Source: Norana najaformis (Eukaryota; Annelida; Clitellata; Crassiclitellata; Hormogastridae). Taken from it: 64,000 nt of DNA. This document shows positions 11,101-21,229 of this stretch, piece after piece. The first letter of the stretch is position 1. Every line of letters starts with the position of its first letter. The translations under genes were made by a program, and so were the position numbers. The DNA is taken from positions 19,996,064 through 20,060,063 of the forward strand of contig OZ029916.1 in the NCBI GenBank assembly GCA_964023275.1. Direction: 5' to 3'. Below the pieces are notes generated by a model. That model had not been told where the DNA came from and did no database searches. It saw nothing but the letters and a program-made list of their open reading frames with translations.

Positions 11101-11846
11101 CCCTACTGCACTTCTCAGCAACAGTCCTAGGGCCACTTGGGTTGAGGCTGACGGTGGGTTGATGATCCCCGCCCCGCAGCACAGCCTAACATTTTTGACT
11201 CAAAAACTGCCAACTAGGGCGAAAAGTCATACTAATATGGATGGTAAGATCACAGAGAATCGCCTGTCTAACCTGCTCAAAGAGCAACTTGAGCCCTGGT
11301 CGGCGGAGATAGGCAGTTCCTGAGTATATATTTCGCTTACCGTGCACAGGGAAAATGTGGCTTGGAAGTGCAGTGAGGAATGGTGGGGACTTTGGTAGAG
11401 GTGGGGCGAGAGGGCGGAAAACACTAGGAGTCTTCAATCCGCTATTTTACATCTACTAAATAACCTAAGCGTAGTCTGCGGAAACGTAACCTAAAATGGC
11501 ATCAACAGTGAAGCCCTTTTCTTCTGCCACAGCCGTGTTAAGGCGCTATAAATATTGTCTTATTAGTAGTAGTATTATGACTTTCACGAAGGCTCATTAC
11601 TGCACGCATTATATATTTGACCATATGTACACTATACATTAGGTTCAACACACCGGATATATATATATCCGGTGTGTTGTACCTATTGTATATATATATA
11701 TAATAAATACGCGTGGAGATGGGTTGGCACCTTAAGGCACAGGCACAGCGACCATGGCAGCGTTAAGCAGACGATTATCCATGATAGGATGACAAGAGCT
11801 CTTCCACAGCAGCCGCCACCTGAGGTCTCAGACGAATGACGTGGGT
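1998..11846 (-). CDS. STOM: Stomatin-family (band 7/SPFH) protein, first exon missing
   Basis: Stomatins are oligomeric, monotopic membrane proteins that bind cholesterol-rich membrane from the cytosolic side and modulate ion channels and transporters. Seven exons join in phase: 11846-11731, 9431-9359, 8504-8422, 7332-7129, 6609-6554, 6017-5939 and 2186-1998 (stop included). They give about 265 residues; human stomatin has 288, so about 25 or more N-terminal residues are missing. In order the protein has a Cys-containing juxtamembrane stretch, a hydrophobic hairpin with its central Pro (TLPWS), the [12 protein letters not shown] start of the SPFH domain, the palmitoylation-type Cys in MPCTDS, the long SPFH core, an alanine/glutamate-rich coiled coil, and the C-terminal LRYLQTL and NSTVIFP oligomerisation blocks. 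Stomatin, stomatin-like 3 and MEC-2-type proteins share these features, so the exact paralogue is inferred. Confidence 0.93.
2459..2512. repeat. GA-rich simple repeat
   Basis: Imperfect AGAG/ACAG repeat in the last stomatin intron. Confidence 0.8.
3961..3996 (+). repeat. 36-bp perfect inverted repeat, left arm
   Basis: Starts AACCTGTCTTATAGTTCACA. Its exact reverse complement is at 4700-4735, where it is part of the LINE fragment. The two arms flank the second tRNA-like repeat unit (4040-4377). Confidence 0.85.
4040..4377 (+). repeat. Dispersed repeat with tRNA-like 3' end, copy 2
   Basis: Homologous over its length to 645-977 with scattered substitutions and small indels. The tRNA-like segment is at 4293-4367, with box A-like TAGCCTAGCGG and box B-like GGGAGTTCAAATCC. 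It lies in the last stomatin intron, in the opposite orientation to the gene. Confidence 0.75.
4380..4770 (-). mobile_element. LINE C-terminal and 3' fragment (CR1/L2-like)
   Basis: The minus strand reads [19 protein letters not shown] followed by [17 protein letters not shown] and a stop, the typical C-terminus of CR1/L2-group reverse transcriptase proteins. Upstream [10 protein letters not shown] is also family-like. The same family occurs in a folylpolyglutamate synthase intron at 34640-34960. It is 5'-truncated and not functional. Confidence 0.75.
5939..6017 (-). CDS. STOM: Stomatin coding exon, end of SPFH domain
   Basis: Starts with one base completing Ile (AT from the previous exon plus C), after a TTAACAG acceptor. 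Encodes [19 protein letters not shown] then TREARAK and ends AAG before GTATTT. This is the highly conserved SPFH end and coiled-coil start. Confidence 0.95.
6554..6609 (-). CDS. STOM: Stomatin coding exon, SPFH domain
   Basis: Encodes [18 protein letters not shown] plus two bases of Ile, between TTGCAG and GTAAGC. The block matches stomatin [16 protein letters not shown] almost exactly and keeps phase on both sides. Confidence 0.95.
7036..7110 (+). repeat. (CCGT)n microsatellite
   Basis: About 18 tetranucleotide copies with a few interruptions. It ends about 19 bp from the splice donor of the 7129-7332 stomatin exon, inside the intron. The long open frames through it are repeat artefacts. 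Confidence 0.95.
7129..7332 (-). CDS. STOM: Stomatin coding exon, SPFH core
   Basis: Sixty-eight codons between TTCTAG and GTAGCC, phase 0 at both ends. Encodes [20 protein letters not shown], then the hallmark [20 protein letters not shown] and [13 protein letters not shown]. It is the longest and most diagnostic exon. Simple repeats crowd it on both sides: CCGT on the donor side, an 84-bp minisatellite on the acceptor side. Confidence 0.97.
7345..7835. repeat. Higher-order minisatellite: 84-bp units of four ~21-bp monomers
   Basis: The basic monomer is close to ACATCGCTACATGTCTCAAGA (21 bp). Every fourth monomer is diverged (GCCTCCAGATCATCATTAAA onward); its starts at 7444, 7528, 7612, 7696 and 7780 are exactly 84 bp apart. 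Because 21 and 84 are multiples of three, minus-strand frames stay open for 187-281 codons. These are not credible proteins: they lie in a stomatin intron next to a real exon. Confidence 0.93.
7917..8055 (+). repeat. Dispersed repeat R1, copy 1
   Basis: Contains GGGACCTTAAGT, GGCAGCGGTGGTGAGGAA and ACAGGGTCGTGGCCATAG, then ends near TATTAATATCAT. The same ordered blocks recur at 21121, 48147, 48748 (reverse) and 56010 (reverse). Probably a short non-autonomous mobile element of about 140-150 bp; class unknown. Confidence 0.7.
8422..8504 (-). CDS. STOM: Stomatin coding exon, SPFH N-terminal part
   Basis: Two bases complete Gly, then [20 protein letters not shown] and FDVPPQE, ending before GTCGGT. 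The Cys in MPCTDS aligns with the palmitoylated Cys87 of human stomatin. Confidence 0.95.
9359..9431 (-). CDS. STOM: Stomatin coding exon, start of SPFH domain
   Basis: Encodes [20 protein letters not shown] and AKGP plus one base of Gly, between TCGAAG and [18 protein letters not shown] is a signature of the band 7 family. Confidence 0.95.
9620..9723. repeat. Palindromic element P, copy 1
   Basis: Ends in AACAGCCACGTTTATTGG on the left and CCAGTGAACGTGGTTGTC on the right, which are near reverse complements enclosing an imperfectly paired centre of about 100 bp in total. Full copies occur at 45137, 60598 and 62006 and a half copy at about 46059. It resembles a foldback or MITE element. Confidence 0.75.
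9911..10855 (-). mobile_element. LINE 3' fragment with intact RT C-terminal frame (CR1/L2-like)
   Basis: An uninterrupted minus-strand frame encodes the C-terminal half of a non-LTR reverse transcriptase protein: [65 protein letters not shown] and [16 protein letters not shown]. The catalytic YADD region is absent (5' truncation). The 3' untranslated tail runs to about 9940 and ends in short ATTACG repeats (9911-9935), as CR1/L2 elements do. Tails of this family recur at 44495, 58909 and 60932. The intact frame suggests a fairly recent insertion. Confidence 0.88.
11490..11585 (+). repeat. LINE/SINE-type 3' tail
   Basis: CCCTTTTCTTCTGCCACAGC, then GTGTTAAGGCGCTATAAATA and a TTAGTAGTAG tail. 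The same layout recurs at 63186-63350 with expanded ACT/ATT repeats. GGCGCTATAAATA followed by short repeats is a common LINE/SINE end. Confidence 0.55.
11641..11684. repeat. Near-perfect 44-bp palindrome
   Basis: AGGTTCAACACACCGGATA is followed by a short AT core and its reverse complement with one mismatch, ending TGTTGTACCT. It lies about 47 bp beyond the donor of the 11731-11846 exon, in the intron. Use is unknown. Confidence 0.85.
11731..11846 (-). CDS. STOM: Stomatin coding exon with membrane hairpin
   Basis: Begins with two bases of a split codon after GATTGCAG and ends CTTAAG before GTGCCA. It encodes [20 protein letters not shown], then [18 protein letters not shown]. The hydrophobic stretch with central Pro (human Pro47 position) is the monotopic hairpin; the Cys just before it matches human Cys30. 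The next exon continues in phase with VVQEYERA. Confidence 0.9.
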
Positions 11847-11999
11847 CTGCAATCAACAAACCAATCAAGACAATCACTGAAACGACTTCACATCAACCAG
11901 CGACCCCTCATTTTACTTGCAGGTAATCAGTGTATGTGAATGAACCTATAACAGCGCCTTCAGAGTACCTGTCAAAGGCGCTCCTCGCAGGCCCAACTG

Positions 12000-13490
12000 C
12001 TATTAGAATTATTTAAAAACAAGTTCATCTGAAAGCAAAGCAACGCTGCAGCCACTAAGTCACCTTTGGCAACCAAACCAACCAACGCTTCTCTTCCAGG
12101 GTATGTTTCTATGCATGCATTCGACGTACGTTCCGGGCAGATGATACATTATACTGGTACAGGTGATTGGACAGGTGATTGGGCAGGTGATAACAGCTGA
12201 TTCAGTGAAGTGGATGAACTGAATCTGAAACGTCGTTTTCAGCTACGAATCCACTGACTGCCAATTGCTAGATTCGAATTACTATCTAGACGAATGGACG
12301 AGTTGATAGACGCAAGAAAGTAATCACGCATGTCTGCATGTATGGATGCATGCCTGGGCATATACAGTTTTATAAAGAAAGATGACGATCGGGCTCTATG
12401 GCTCCCGACTGCATTTATATAAACAATGGAATAGGCTGATATATGACCTCCTTTTCTGAGGAGAAGCAGCGTGTCGTTTACATAATAGAGATTTGGATCC
12501 AGACGAAAACTATAGGGCATATAGTCTGTGTGCCAGATCATACCAAACTGCTGATTCTTTAACCTGTAGATTTCTTTCTTCCCATCGTGCCACTTCGCAA
12601 ACTATGCACTTAAACTGCAGAGGCCTGTATTCCTTGGGAAATAGTAACAGCCAGTCTGAGGTTAAGATATTTCTGTCACAGTTTCCAGTTATAATTCGGC
12701 CAATTTAGGCTAATCGAATCCTGGTTATATCCACCACTGCAGACATTATAAATGTTAACATAAAATTATGCTACTTTTCCAGCAAGTTTTAGCGCGCGTT
12801 TGTATAGGAAATTTCCATGAGTCATCGAGTTATTAATTTGTTTGTGCACGCGTGGACCAAATGTTTACGGTTAGAGTGATCGCCTGACTGGCACGCATCG
12901 AATGTGGTTGGGTGGTGTGATTGGCTGGCGGCGCTCTGCTTGCAGGTGAGCTGAGGTCGGCAGTGATATTTGCCAATTTATCACGTGAGCGCTTGCGTGG
13001 GACACCAAAGAGATCATAGAAAAACTAAAGAAAAGCTGCAACTGGGATGTGCCAAGACGATTGGGATGTGAAATTTGGCGAAATTTGTAAAGTTACAGAT
13101 CTAACGTTGCCTCTCCCAAATGAATGTTTTTGGGTCATCTGTGGCACATTAGTGTGACGCTAATAATACTGTTTATTCGTACCATAGGTAGAATTAATCC
13201 TGACGTTGACATGTCTTCACGAGTCTCTTTCGCTCTGGCAATCACATTGGTCTGCACCTGGACTATTCTGAATACCTTTCTCTTCCAAGAGTGAAATTAC
13301 GGCTACATTTGGCTTTTAAAGTACTTTGGCATGATGTATAGTAAAAATGGCAATACTCAGCCATGGAAAGTTATTCCTGCCGCTCTTGAATGGAGATTGG
13401 CAATGGTATTGCATCGAAATGCAAAAATGGTAAAACACACATTTAGAATTTTTCCTTTTTGGGGGTTTTGAGTTCAAACATATCGCACGG
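12000..13490. other. Non-coding stretch
   Basis: No conserved protein, RNA gene or strong repeat recognised. The small open frames at 12239-12708 look like chance. Confidence 0.4.
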
Positions 13491-13510
13491 TTGTTTACAC
13501 TCCATCATGT

Positions 13511-13575
13511 CCCCTCAGATTCAGATTTACTGACCTTGCGCGCGTTATAAGTGCTTTTAATAAATAAATAAAAAT
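13511..13575 (+). repeat. SINE-like tail fragment
   Basis: TCAGATTCAGATTTACTGAC followed by CTTGC is also found at 25767, at the end of a tRNA-like SINE, and is followed here by TAAATAAATAAA. Likely a truncated SINE tail. Confidence 0.5.
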
Positions 13576-13828
13576 AAATACACTTTTAGCAACGAAAATT
13601 AGCAACGAAACATTCTGACCGCGTCTACCAACAAGATGGCAGGGGTAAACTTCAAGCCTACTGTGTGGTGAGTGAGTCAACGGGGTTTTTGGAAACCACG
13701 AATGCTCAATATCGGAAGGCCGGTCTAGACTAGTCTGAACTCGTTTGTTGTGGAATCGGGCAAGTCGTCGGTTCGAAGCCCGATTGTTGACAACTGCGAC
13801 AGATTGTCGACAATTGCATTCTAGGCTA

Positions 13829-13975
13829 CCAGTTTGTATAATAATGCAGAACTGCATGCATGCATACACACATATATCTGCATGTAAGTAGGCCTATGCA
13901 TGGATGCATGCAAATATGTATGTTTGCATGCAAGCATGCGCTTCTGCATTTTTATACAAATTTGTATAATAATTA
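13829..13975. repeat. Imperfect long inverted repeat rich in TGCATGCA
   Basis: TTTGTATAATAATGCAGAAC at the left pairs imperfectly with CTTCTGCATTTTTATACAAA at the right; between them are TGCATGCA-rich arms of about 55 bp. It could be a foldback element or an expanded simple repeat. Confidence 0.6.
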
Positions 13976-14498
13976 AAACTATGAACTTAATAAACTGCGT
14001 GGTTTTAATTGCATACATGTATGTACTTATTTTAAACAGAACTTTGGGCAGGTACTATAAAGGCGCGATAGTAACTGTCTTGATATGTATACACATGGAA
14101 GCGTGTAGCCTGTGCATGGATGCCTGAAGATTTGCATGTGTGTACGTATGCACGCATGCTTAGAAACGACGATGCCTAGAATATGCCTGCGTCTTATCGT
14201 CTGATTGAAGACGAATGAACAGCTCTTGGGACTTGTGTGGCCGGATTGGCTGAAGGATGGATGATTGGATTTGACATGCGCAGTGGGAGCGGATGGACGA
14301 ACTCCCTGACATATCTACAGATGGATGAGACGGTGAAACTGCACAGAACCACGAGGACGACTTAGACAGCTGAAGCATCCCGTCCAACAGACAGACGGCG
14401 ACAATTGAAAACATCCAGGCATATATCTGCTCATATAGACACGCATACATTCGCATAGACAGCCACGTACACATGACAGGTCGCTTGCTCTCAGCACT

Positions 14499-14657
14499 TG
14501 TGTTGTTCACAGTGACGAATTCATCACAGCCAGTGCAATATTTGTCCTCGTATCCATAAGATGGCATAACATGAAGATCCGACGTGCTACAGCATGTGGA
14601 CATCGGACTGGGCTGTATAGCAAACGGTCCATATATCTCGTCGTCGTCAACCGACAT
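14499..14657 (-). CDS. Possible stomatin first coding exon (weak)
   Basis: A minus-strand ATG at 14657 opens an acidic N-terminus, MSVDDDEIYGPFAIQPSP. The frame reaches NNT with a phase-1 GTGCTG donor near 14498, which would fit the phase of the 11846 exon. I do not recognise the sequence, stomatin N-termini are poorly conserved, and the donor is weak. The true first exon may lie elsewhere. Confidence 0.18.
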
Positions 14658-15149
14658 GCCACTGCGGCCAATGCCGGCGTCTGCTGCAGCTGCCTTCGCA
14701 CTCGGCTACAGCCGGGCATCCATCCCCTGAAGAGTGTTTTCGCACAGCTCGAGTCCAAAACTCCATTCGCTGGGGTAAATCAGAGATTGTAAGAGCTTCG
14801 TCCTGCAGACCAAATGAAGAGATCCGACGCCTAGAAGCGCGATTATACATATCAGCTTGCTATAAATTGTAAGCTGGAGTTCGGCTAATAAAGTTACTAT
14901 TCCGACGCGTATTTATTGCGCCTTTGTGGGTGAATAATAGAAACAGATGTCGCTAATGTAGTTCTCCTCTTCGCCTCGTTCGTTCCTCTTCGGGGAACCC
15001 TAGGCATTAGTGTGGATTCTTTTCATTTCTGATCACCGAAAACCTTGCAAATGGCCGTCACGCGCGCTTATTGCGTCTGATTTAGTCTACGTATCCTGTT
15101 ATATATCGAAAGAACAATAGACAGTACATGCATACATCAGCAACAACTG

Positions 15150-16330
15150 TTGCGATATTTAGAATCCTGCAACCTGATGCCAAAGCTACAATCCGGCTTG
15201 AGAAAAACCATTCGACCGAGATGTGCAGTCCCTAGATCTACCTCTAATGTAAGTGACACCTTCGACATAGCACACGTCACGCTGTTCGCACTTCTGAACA
15301 TGAATGCAGCATTTGACAAGGTTGATCACGACACCCTGCTGACCAGACTAAGCACGTCATATGGAGTTGTAGGCCAATCGTTGGAATGGCTTATTTCTTT
15401 CCTAAATGGCCGGACCATGATCGTGGTCAATGGTATGAACAACTCAGTATGGGCACCAGTTATATTCGGCGTTCCGGAGAGCTCAGCCCTCGGGCAGCTC
15501 CCATGCATCCTGTAAACGGCCGATCTGATCAAGATCGCCTCTACTTTTTGAGCCCGGGTTCATCAGTCCAGCTGTGCTTAGCATGCCATCTGTCTGATAC
15601 ACTAGCTTTTGTGTCCAAAATGCAGGCAATCGTGACATAAATGAGGACCTGGATGTCCTCAAATCAGCTGAGGCTGAATCCGGAGTAAACGGAATTCATA
15701 TGGCTGGGCACAAGACAGGCGCGAGCAAGGAATGACAGGGAAGTGATTGGTTGGAAAGTATAACTTTTTTGTCCTGGACCTTGGAGTGGTTCTGGATGAG
15801 GACCTATCCGTGGAATAACACGTCTGTTGCCTCTGCAGGTCCTGCTTTTACCAGCTCCGTCAGATGATTTATGTCATACGGCAAAATTTTTCATTCGACG
15901 CCGCTGCCACTCTTATCCACTATTTTATTCTAACGAGACTGGACTATTGTGACTCTGTCCTTGCAGGCCTGCCGAAGTTACGGATACGACAACTTCATTT
16001 CGTCCTTCATTCCGCCGCCCGATCCGTCGCTAACCTGCCAAAACCTCGCATGTTTCGAGCTATATGCAAAAGACGCTGCACTGGCTTCCAGTTGAGGACG
16101 CGATTAAGTTCAAGATCCTTATTTGATGAACTTCATAAATATACATAAATAACTAACTAAATACATGCAGGCATGCACGCATACATGCATACACATATAT
16201 ACACTTATACACACATGCATATATACATATATGCGTTCTTATTTCCCAGAGGCTCTCATGCTGGAAGCGCCTCTGAGTAGTTTGTTCTGTAAGAAGCGCT
16301 ATATAAGTTATCAAATACAATGCAATACAA
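15150..16330 (+). mobile_element. LINE fragment with RT palm and C-terminal pieces (CR1/L2-like)
   Basis: The plus strand reads QSGLRKTIRPRCAVPRSTSN, then LFALLNMNAAFDKVDHDTLL, SLEWLISFLNGRT and IFGVPESSALGQL, the RT blocks normally read as AFDTVDH and GVPQGSVLGP. After frameshifts, HYFILTRLDYCDSVLAGLP and HSAARSVANLPKPR follow at 15880-16060. It ends in AAGCGCTATATAAGTTATC and an AATACAATGC repeat near 16320. Dead copy, different subfamily from 9911-10855. Confidence 0.85.
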
Positions 16331-16334
16331 TGTA

Positions 16335-19300
16335 TACACATGCATGCGTACATACATACGATGACACTTGAGAAATGAGACGCGAAAGCCTGCGTTGTAT
16401 AGGGCCTACAATGCTTTAGCGCTGTCTATTGGACATCAGAATGAATTACGCTGAACCCACATGAAGTCTGGTTCTAGACGTCAAATGAGACAGTGTTAAG
16501 TGTGTCAACAAAATACAATGGAGTAGACATGATTTAATACCGATTTATAGCGATATTCCGCCGCAATAACTTGTAAGCCTTCTTATCGAGTTCTGCTTAA
16601 CAAAACCAAGCGTAGCTGTGGCCTTACTAAACGGGGTCATAAGCCAATACATGTCTCGTGACTTACAAGGTGGATCCAGGGCATAATCCAGCCATGCCCC
16701 ATTTGATTTAGGGATCACGCGACTGAGTTGCCTCCAATCCGGTTTGGCTAAAGAAGGACTGATCACAGAATTGTGTAATAGTAGAAAAAAGACTCGAAAG
16801 ATCGACAAATCAAGGAAAGAGAACGAGAAGTCAAAGAATTGCGGAAATGGGAAAAGTGTAAGAGAAAACTATAGAAGACAGCCGAAAAGACAAATGCCCG
16901 ATCATCAAAGATTTTGGCGACATGAAACCGGTCTCAAACGTTTGAAGAAAATAGTCTTCTGTTCTGAGAAGTCGCAGAGACTTAAAAGGTCGTCAGCATT
17001 CATTTTTTTACCATAGAGCACCCAGGTCGACCACAGCAAAAATTTGCCTCACCCGCTGCATGCCCCGTTTTCAGCTTTTGGATCCGCCAATGGTCACTTC
17101 AATTTCAAAATTGTCTACATAATTATTGATTTCTTTATTGTGTTCTCCCCTTTGTGTCTAAAATACTAAAGGTATCCCTAACAACGATAATGTCATAAGT
17201 CGAAGATTTGGTGAAAATACGACAGTATTTCCATATGGGTTTCATATGACCTACATAATTATGGGTCCATATGTCCTCGCAGTATCTTTCAACTATGACG
17301 CTGCTGTCGGGGATACAATTATAGATAGTTCAAGTTTCTTTAGCGATCTGCAGTCCAAATATAGTCGTGAATGAAGAGTTCCGTAAGGCACGCAGTCACT
17401 TAACGACTACGTGCTTGGCCTGTGCAATGTGTCTTTATTCTGAGGAGAATGTGTCCTGCATGGTTTCACGACTCGCTTTCTGTCAAGTTATCTCCCCAGT
17501 GAATACAGCCGTCTTTTCTTCCAAGGCCCTTCGTTTCGCTGTCTCTATATCTGTTTCTCGCCCTCTGTCTGTCCTTCTTTCTCGATAGTATGCACATAAA
17601 TATGCATAGGTTTACATTGACGGGTCGACCACTAGAGTTTCAAGAAACATAAGAAAAGCTTTCTTCATGGCTTTGTATACACTGCGATGTATTGCCAATA
17701 TATATACATCGAGATCGAGAAAGGCTAAATGCGACTGCTAATGCATACATAAATAGCATAATACAATATATTCAGACATACATCAGCTGATAATACTATT
17801 GAAAACCTCTCGGCTCCAAACCTAAGACTCATAATCTCCTGTGAATTTGTTCGTATTGGATAAGTCCCATTCGCGGAGGCTTACCCCTCTTTCCTATCCC
17901 TTTCCTCTTCCTGCTCATTCTCCCCTTTACACCTCCTCCTCCTCCTCCTCCTCCTTCTACTCCTCTTCCTCTTCCTCCTCCTCCTTTCCCTCGTCCTTTT
18001 GCCATCAGCTGTCTTTTTTCTTGCTCGCAACTCCGCTTATGTTCTCATCTGTGGTCTTCTGAATTCTCGAGCATCGGCCTCCTTCGTCCGCTCTCTACAT
18101 ACATCCAGAATGCATAATGTATACCGCAGCGCACCTACTTCGCCGCAGCGCCAGCATAAAACGGAGCTGTTTGCGCCGATATTGAAATAGAGGGAGACAC
18201 AGTGCCTTAGCACTGTGGAGTCCTACCTACTTATAATGAGCAAACAAGTAGCAGCTAACAAACACACTTTCCATTTCATTTATCCAATCAAGTAGAATTT
18301 TTTTTATGAAGTCCTCCATTTAGTTTAGTTAAGTAGCCAGCGTTGCTACTGCCAACCAAAGTATTGCCATACAGACGTGCATATAAACTTTATACATATA
18401 CTGTATATATCTCATATCATATATTATATGTATACATTTAAATATATATATCATATGTAACATCTTTTAAGACATATGTGTGTAAGTCATATAATATTAT
18501 AGGTTCAAGTACATTAGAAGCGAATTCGTGGAATTGAAGTTAGGGCCTGACCTATAGCGTACTTAAGTCTGTCAGGTCTATTGGGATTTCTCGTCCTGTA
18601 AAGTTAATTTACACCTCTGCTGTACAGTATATTAGACAGGATAATATGCAGTCTAAAGCCTCTAACAGAACCCATACACCAATCAGTTTATAGGCATTAG
18701 TATATAGGCGTATGCTTAACAAGACGCAATTATTATGCAACTAGCCATTTAGGCCTATTTTAAATTTAAATTATTATTCAGGCCTACATGCATAAGACCA
18801 ACAGCGCTGTCTGTCCGTGTGTCTGTCTGTCTTTCTGTTTGTCTGTTTGTTTGTCTTTTCTTGATCTTAGATTTATCTTGTTTTTCGGGCTTGACCAGCG
18901 CTGCCTAGAGCTGTGCTCTCAGTTCGCAACTCGTCTTAGGTAACACATTTTGCAATCTTCCGAATTCGAAAATCTACGAACTGGATGGTGGCTTTTGCTT
19001 TACATAGAATATTATTAACTGCTTGAACTGCTACAGTATAATGCGATGCTAGCTTATGAACGCTTCCCGCGTAGCATAATCTTTTACTGCGTTAAGCATT
19101 TGCTTTGCTGAACTCTGTATCTTTCCATACCGCACGCCTACTGCTCTACCGTCTCTACTACTTAGCTGTTCATATTTATTTGAGCGGTTTAGACAGTTTA
19201 GGCGATTTAGACGGTTTAGGCGCGTGTGTTGCTTTGAAGCTCTACTCTTCAATGGCTTGCTTTTGCAGTCGATCAAAGGATGCAGTGATGTAGGTCCCCG

Positions 19301-19430
19301 ACGCTAGATGGCGCAAGTGTATCGTTTATCACGAGATGTGGCCATCACCGACGAGAATTAGTCGTTGCTTCATCTCGCCAGTCGGACGCGTGTTTAGCTT
19401 AGATTTATCCAACGGTAAAGACTATCAGCC
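16335..19430. other. Intergenic stretch without recognised gene
   Basis: Holds a CTC-rich tract at 17933-17995, AT-rich sequence around 18380-18460 and a GTCT-rich tract at about 18810-18860. None of the open frames here resembles a known family. Confidence 0.45.
17933..17995 (+). repeat. CTC/CTT-rich simple repeat
   Basis: Pyrimidine trinucleotide tract giving an artefactual poly-Ser frame. Confidence 0.85.
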
Positions 19431-19439
19431 AACCACTGA

Positions 19440-19525
19440 TCATCCACCACCACCATCACCACCACCACCACCACCACAACCACCACCACCACCATCACCA
19501 CCATCACCACCATCACCACCACATT
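19440..19525 (+). repeat. (CCA)n microsatellite
   Basis: CCA/CAC repeat with interruptions; poly-Pro and poly-Val frames on the two strands are artefacts. Confidence 0.9.
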
Positions 19526-20461
19526 TAACGTAAGCTTATGTGGGCTATAACAAATAAGCACAGGGTTACAATGCATAGGTGTAATCTTTCATTAAGCAAG
19601 TTCTAGGTTCGACCCCTTCATTAATGTAAGGTCTAATGTAATCGCTTGTTAGTACACACCTCTGTAACATTAGTTCTCCGGCGTGGTCCTCGTGATTGAA
19701 GGATCTTTCAGCTGAAGCCCAAATTAAGCGCATTTGCGAGGTCATAAAAGGCGCTATATTAAGTGTCTTTGTGCATGTATATTGTTACAGGTGACGTTCT
19801 GTCAGAGGATGAGAGACAGAGGTGTGTTAACTTTGCGCGGGAAACAGACCTCTAGCGGCGTAGAGTGAGAGTTAGGCAGAACGTTTGCTGTCTTTGGTCT
19901 GGTAGGACTGTTTTGGGGTTTGGTTCGTAGGAACCGTTTTCGTGTGTTTGGTCCCATGGGACCTTTTGATGCTTTGGTGTTGGTGGCACATTCTCGTTGG
20001 TTGAAGTCTTCTTGTGGTTACGACTTCGTTTTGATACCTCATCGAGGTTTGATTTGTGTTCATTGTATTACAGCATCTGTAAATATTGTACATAGGAAAT
20101 AAATACTTTAAACTGTTATTTGATGCTAATGTTAATTTAGAAGTTGCCTAGGCTTTTAAATGTAACAAAATATATGACACAAGCAATCCATCAGCGTGAT
20201 GAGTAGTAGACATTTTGAATAGCCTTCATTATCCAAATAAAACATGCATTTTACTTGTAAATTCGAGAATAGGCCGCACGTGAGGGACAGGAAATGTAAT
20301 TGGACCCCAATACACGAGATCTTTGTTTTATCCGATGGCTATAGTGTAGTCCTCCATGAAAGCCTAAGTAGGCCTATTGAATATATCGCCTCCTGCAGAC
20401 AACTTGTCAGCAGTGAGGCAAATGAGTCTGCAAGCTGTTCAGTAGTCGACAGTTTGCCAGT

Positions 20462-20661
20462 TAGGCTCAGTCCGTGGCTCAGTCCGTGGCTCAGTCCGTG
20501 GCTCAGTCCGTGGCTCAGTCCGTGGCTCAGTCCGTGGCTCAGTCCGTGGCTCAGTCCGTGGCTCAGTCCGTGGCTCAGTCCGTGGCTCAGTCCGTGGCTC
20601 AGTCCGTGGCTCAGTCCGTGGCTCAGTCCGTGGCTCAGTCCGTGGCTCAGTCCGTGGCTTG
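20462..20661. repeat. 12-bp minisatellite, about 16 near-identical copies
   Basis: Unit CTCAGTCCGTGG repeated about 16 times with almost no variation. Twelve is a multiple of three, so four frames stay open (LSPW, AQSV, HGLS and TEPR repeats). Low divergence implies recent expansion or active homogenisation. Confidence 0.95.
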
Positions 20662-21120
20662 CCTGTGGAAATGGGTACGCGCCCATTTCCATTAAAGCAA
20701 ATATGGACATTGACCTTCGCATCTTCGGCAGGGTTATGTGAAGAAGACATGCAGAATTGATCGAAAGTAAGTTCCTACTGATGGATCAAAATAGACATGC
20801 CAGCCAGTTAGCAAACCTCTTATTGCATGTGTCCGTCTCAATAAAACGCAGTGAACTCCGTGCAGTTTAGAAGCCATATAAGACGAATGTTAAAAAGACA
20901 TACAATAAACACGCCTGCTTAGATACCCGAATAGACGTAACCAAATAGGCCTAGGCTAATATCAACATCTAGGCCTATGGGCTATGGAATTTTTTTGCGA
21001 AGCTTCAGTCTGAAAGCGGCGCTTGTGTGCAATGCCCTTTCCCAATGGCGATCGTGTCTGCATCAGAGTTTAATTAATAACTTTATATTAACATTATATT
21101 AATTAATAACATTACATTGT

Positions 21121-21225
21121 CCGTGCACGAGGACCATCACGTGCGTGGCGCCCATTGAGACAGCGGTGGTGAAGTACCTCATTCACCAAATTAATTTAAT
21201 ATAAGCATAGTGAACGATCCTATAC
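21121..21225 (+). repeat. Dispersed repeat R1, copy 2 (degenerate)
   Basis: GTGCACGAGGACCATCACGT, then GGCGCCCATTGAGACAGCGG and TGGTGAAGTACCTCATTCAC follow the same order as the copy at 48147. Confidence 0.6.
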
Positions 21226-21229
21226 AGTC

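Noticed and set aside
20244-20750. Repeat proteins (LSPW, HGLS, TEPR, AQSV)
   Set aside because: Four overlapping frames are open only because the unit is 12 bp; no domain or codon signal outside the array.
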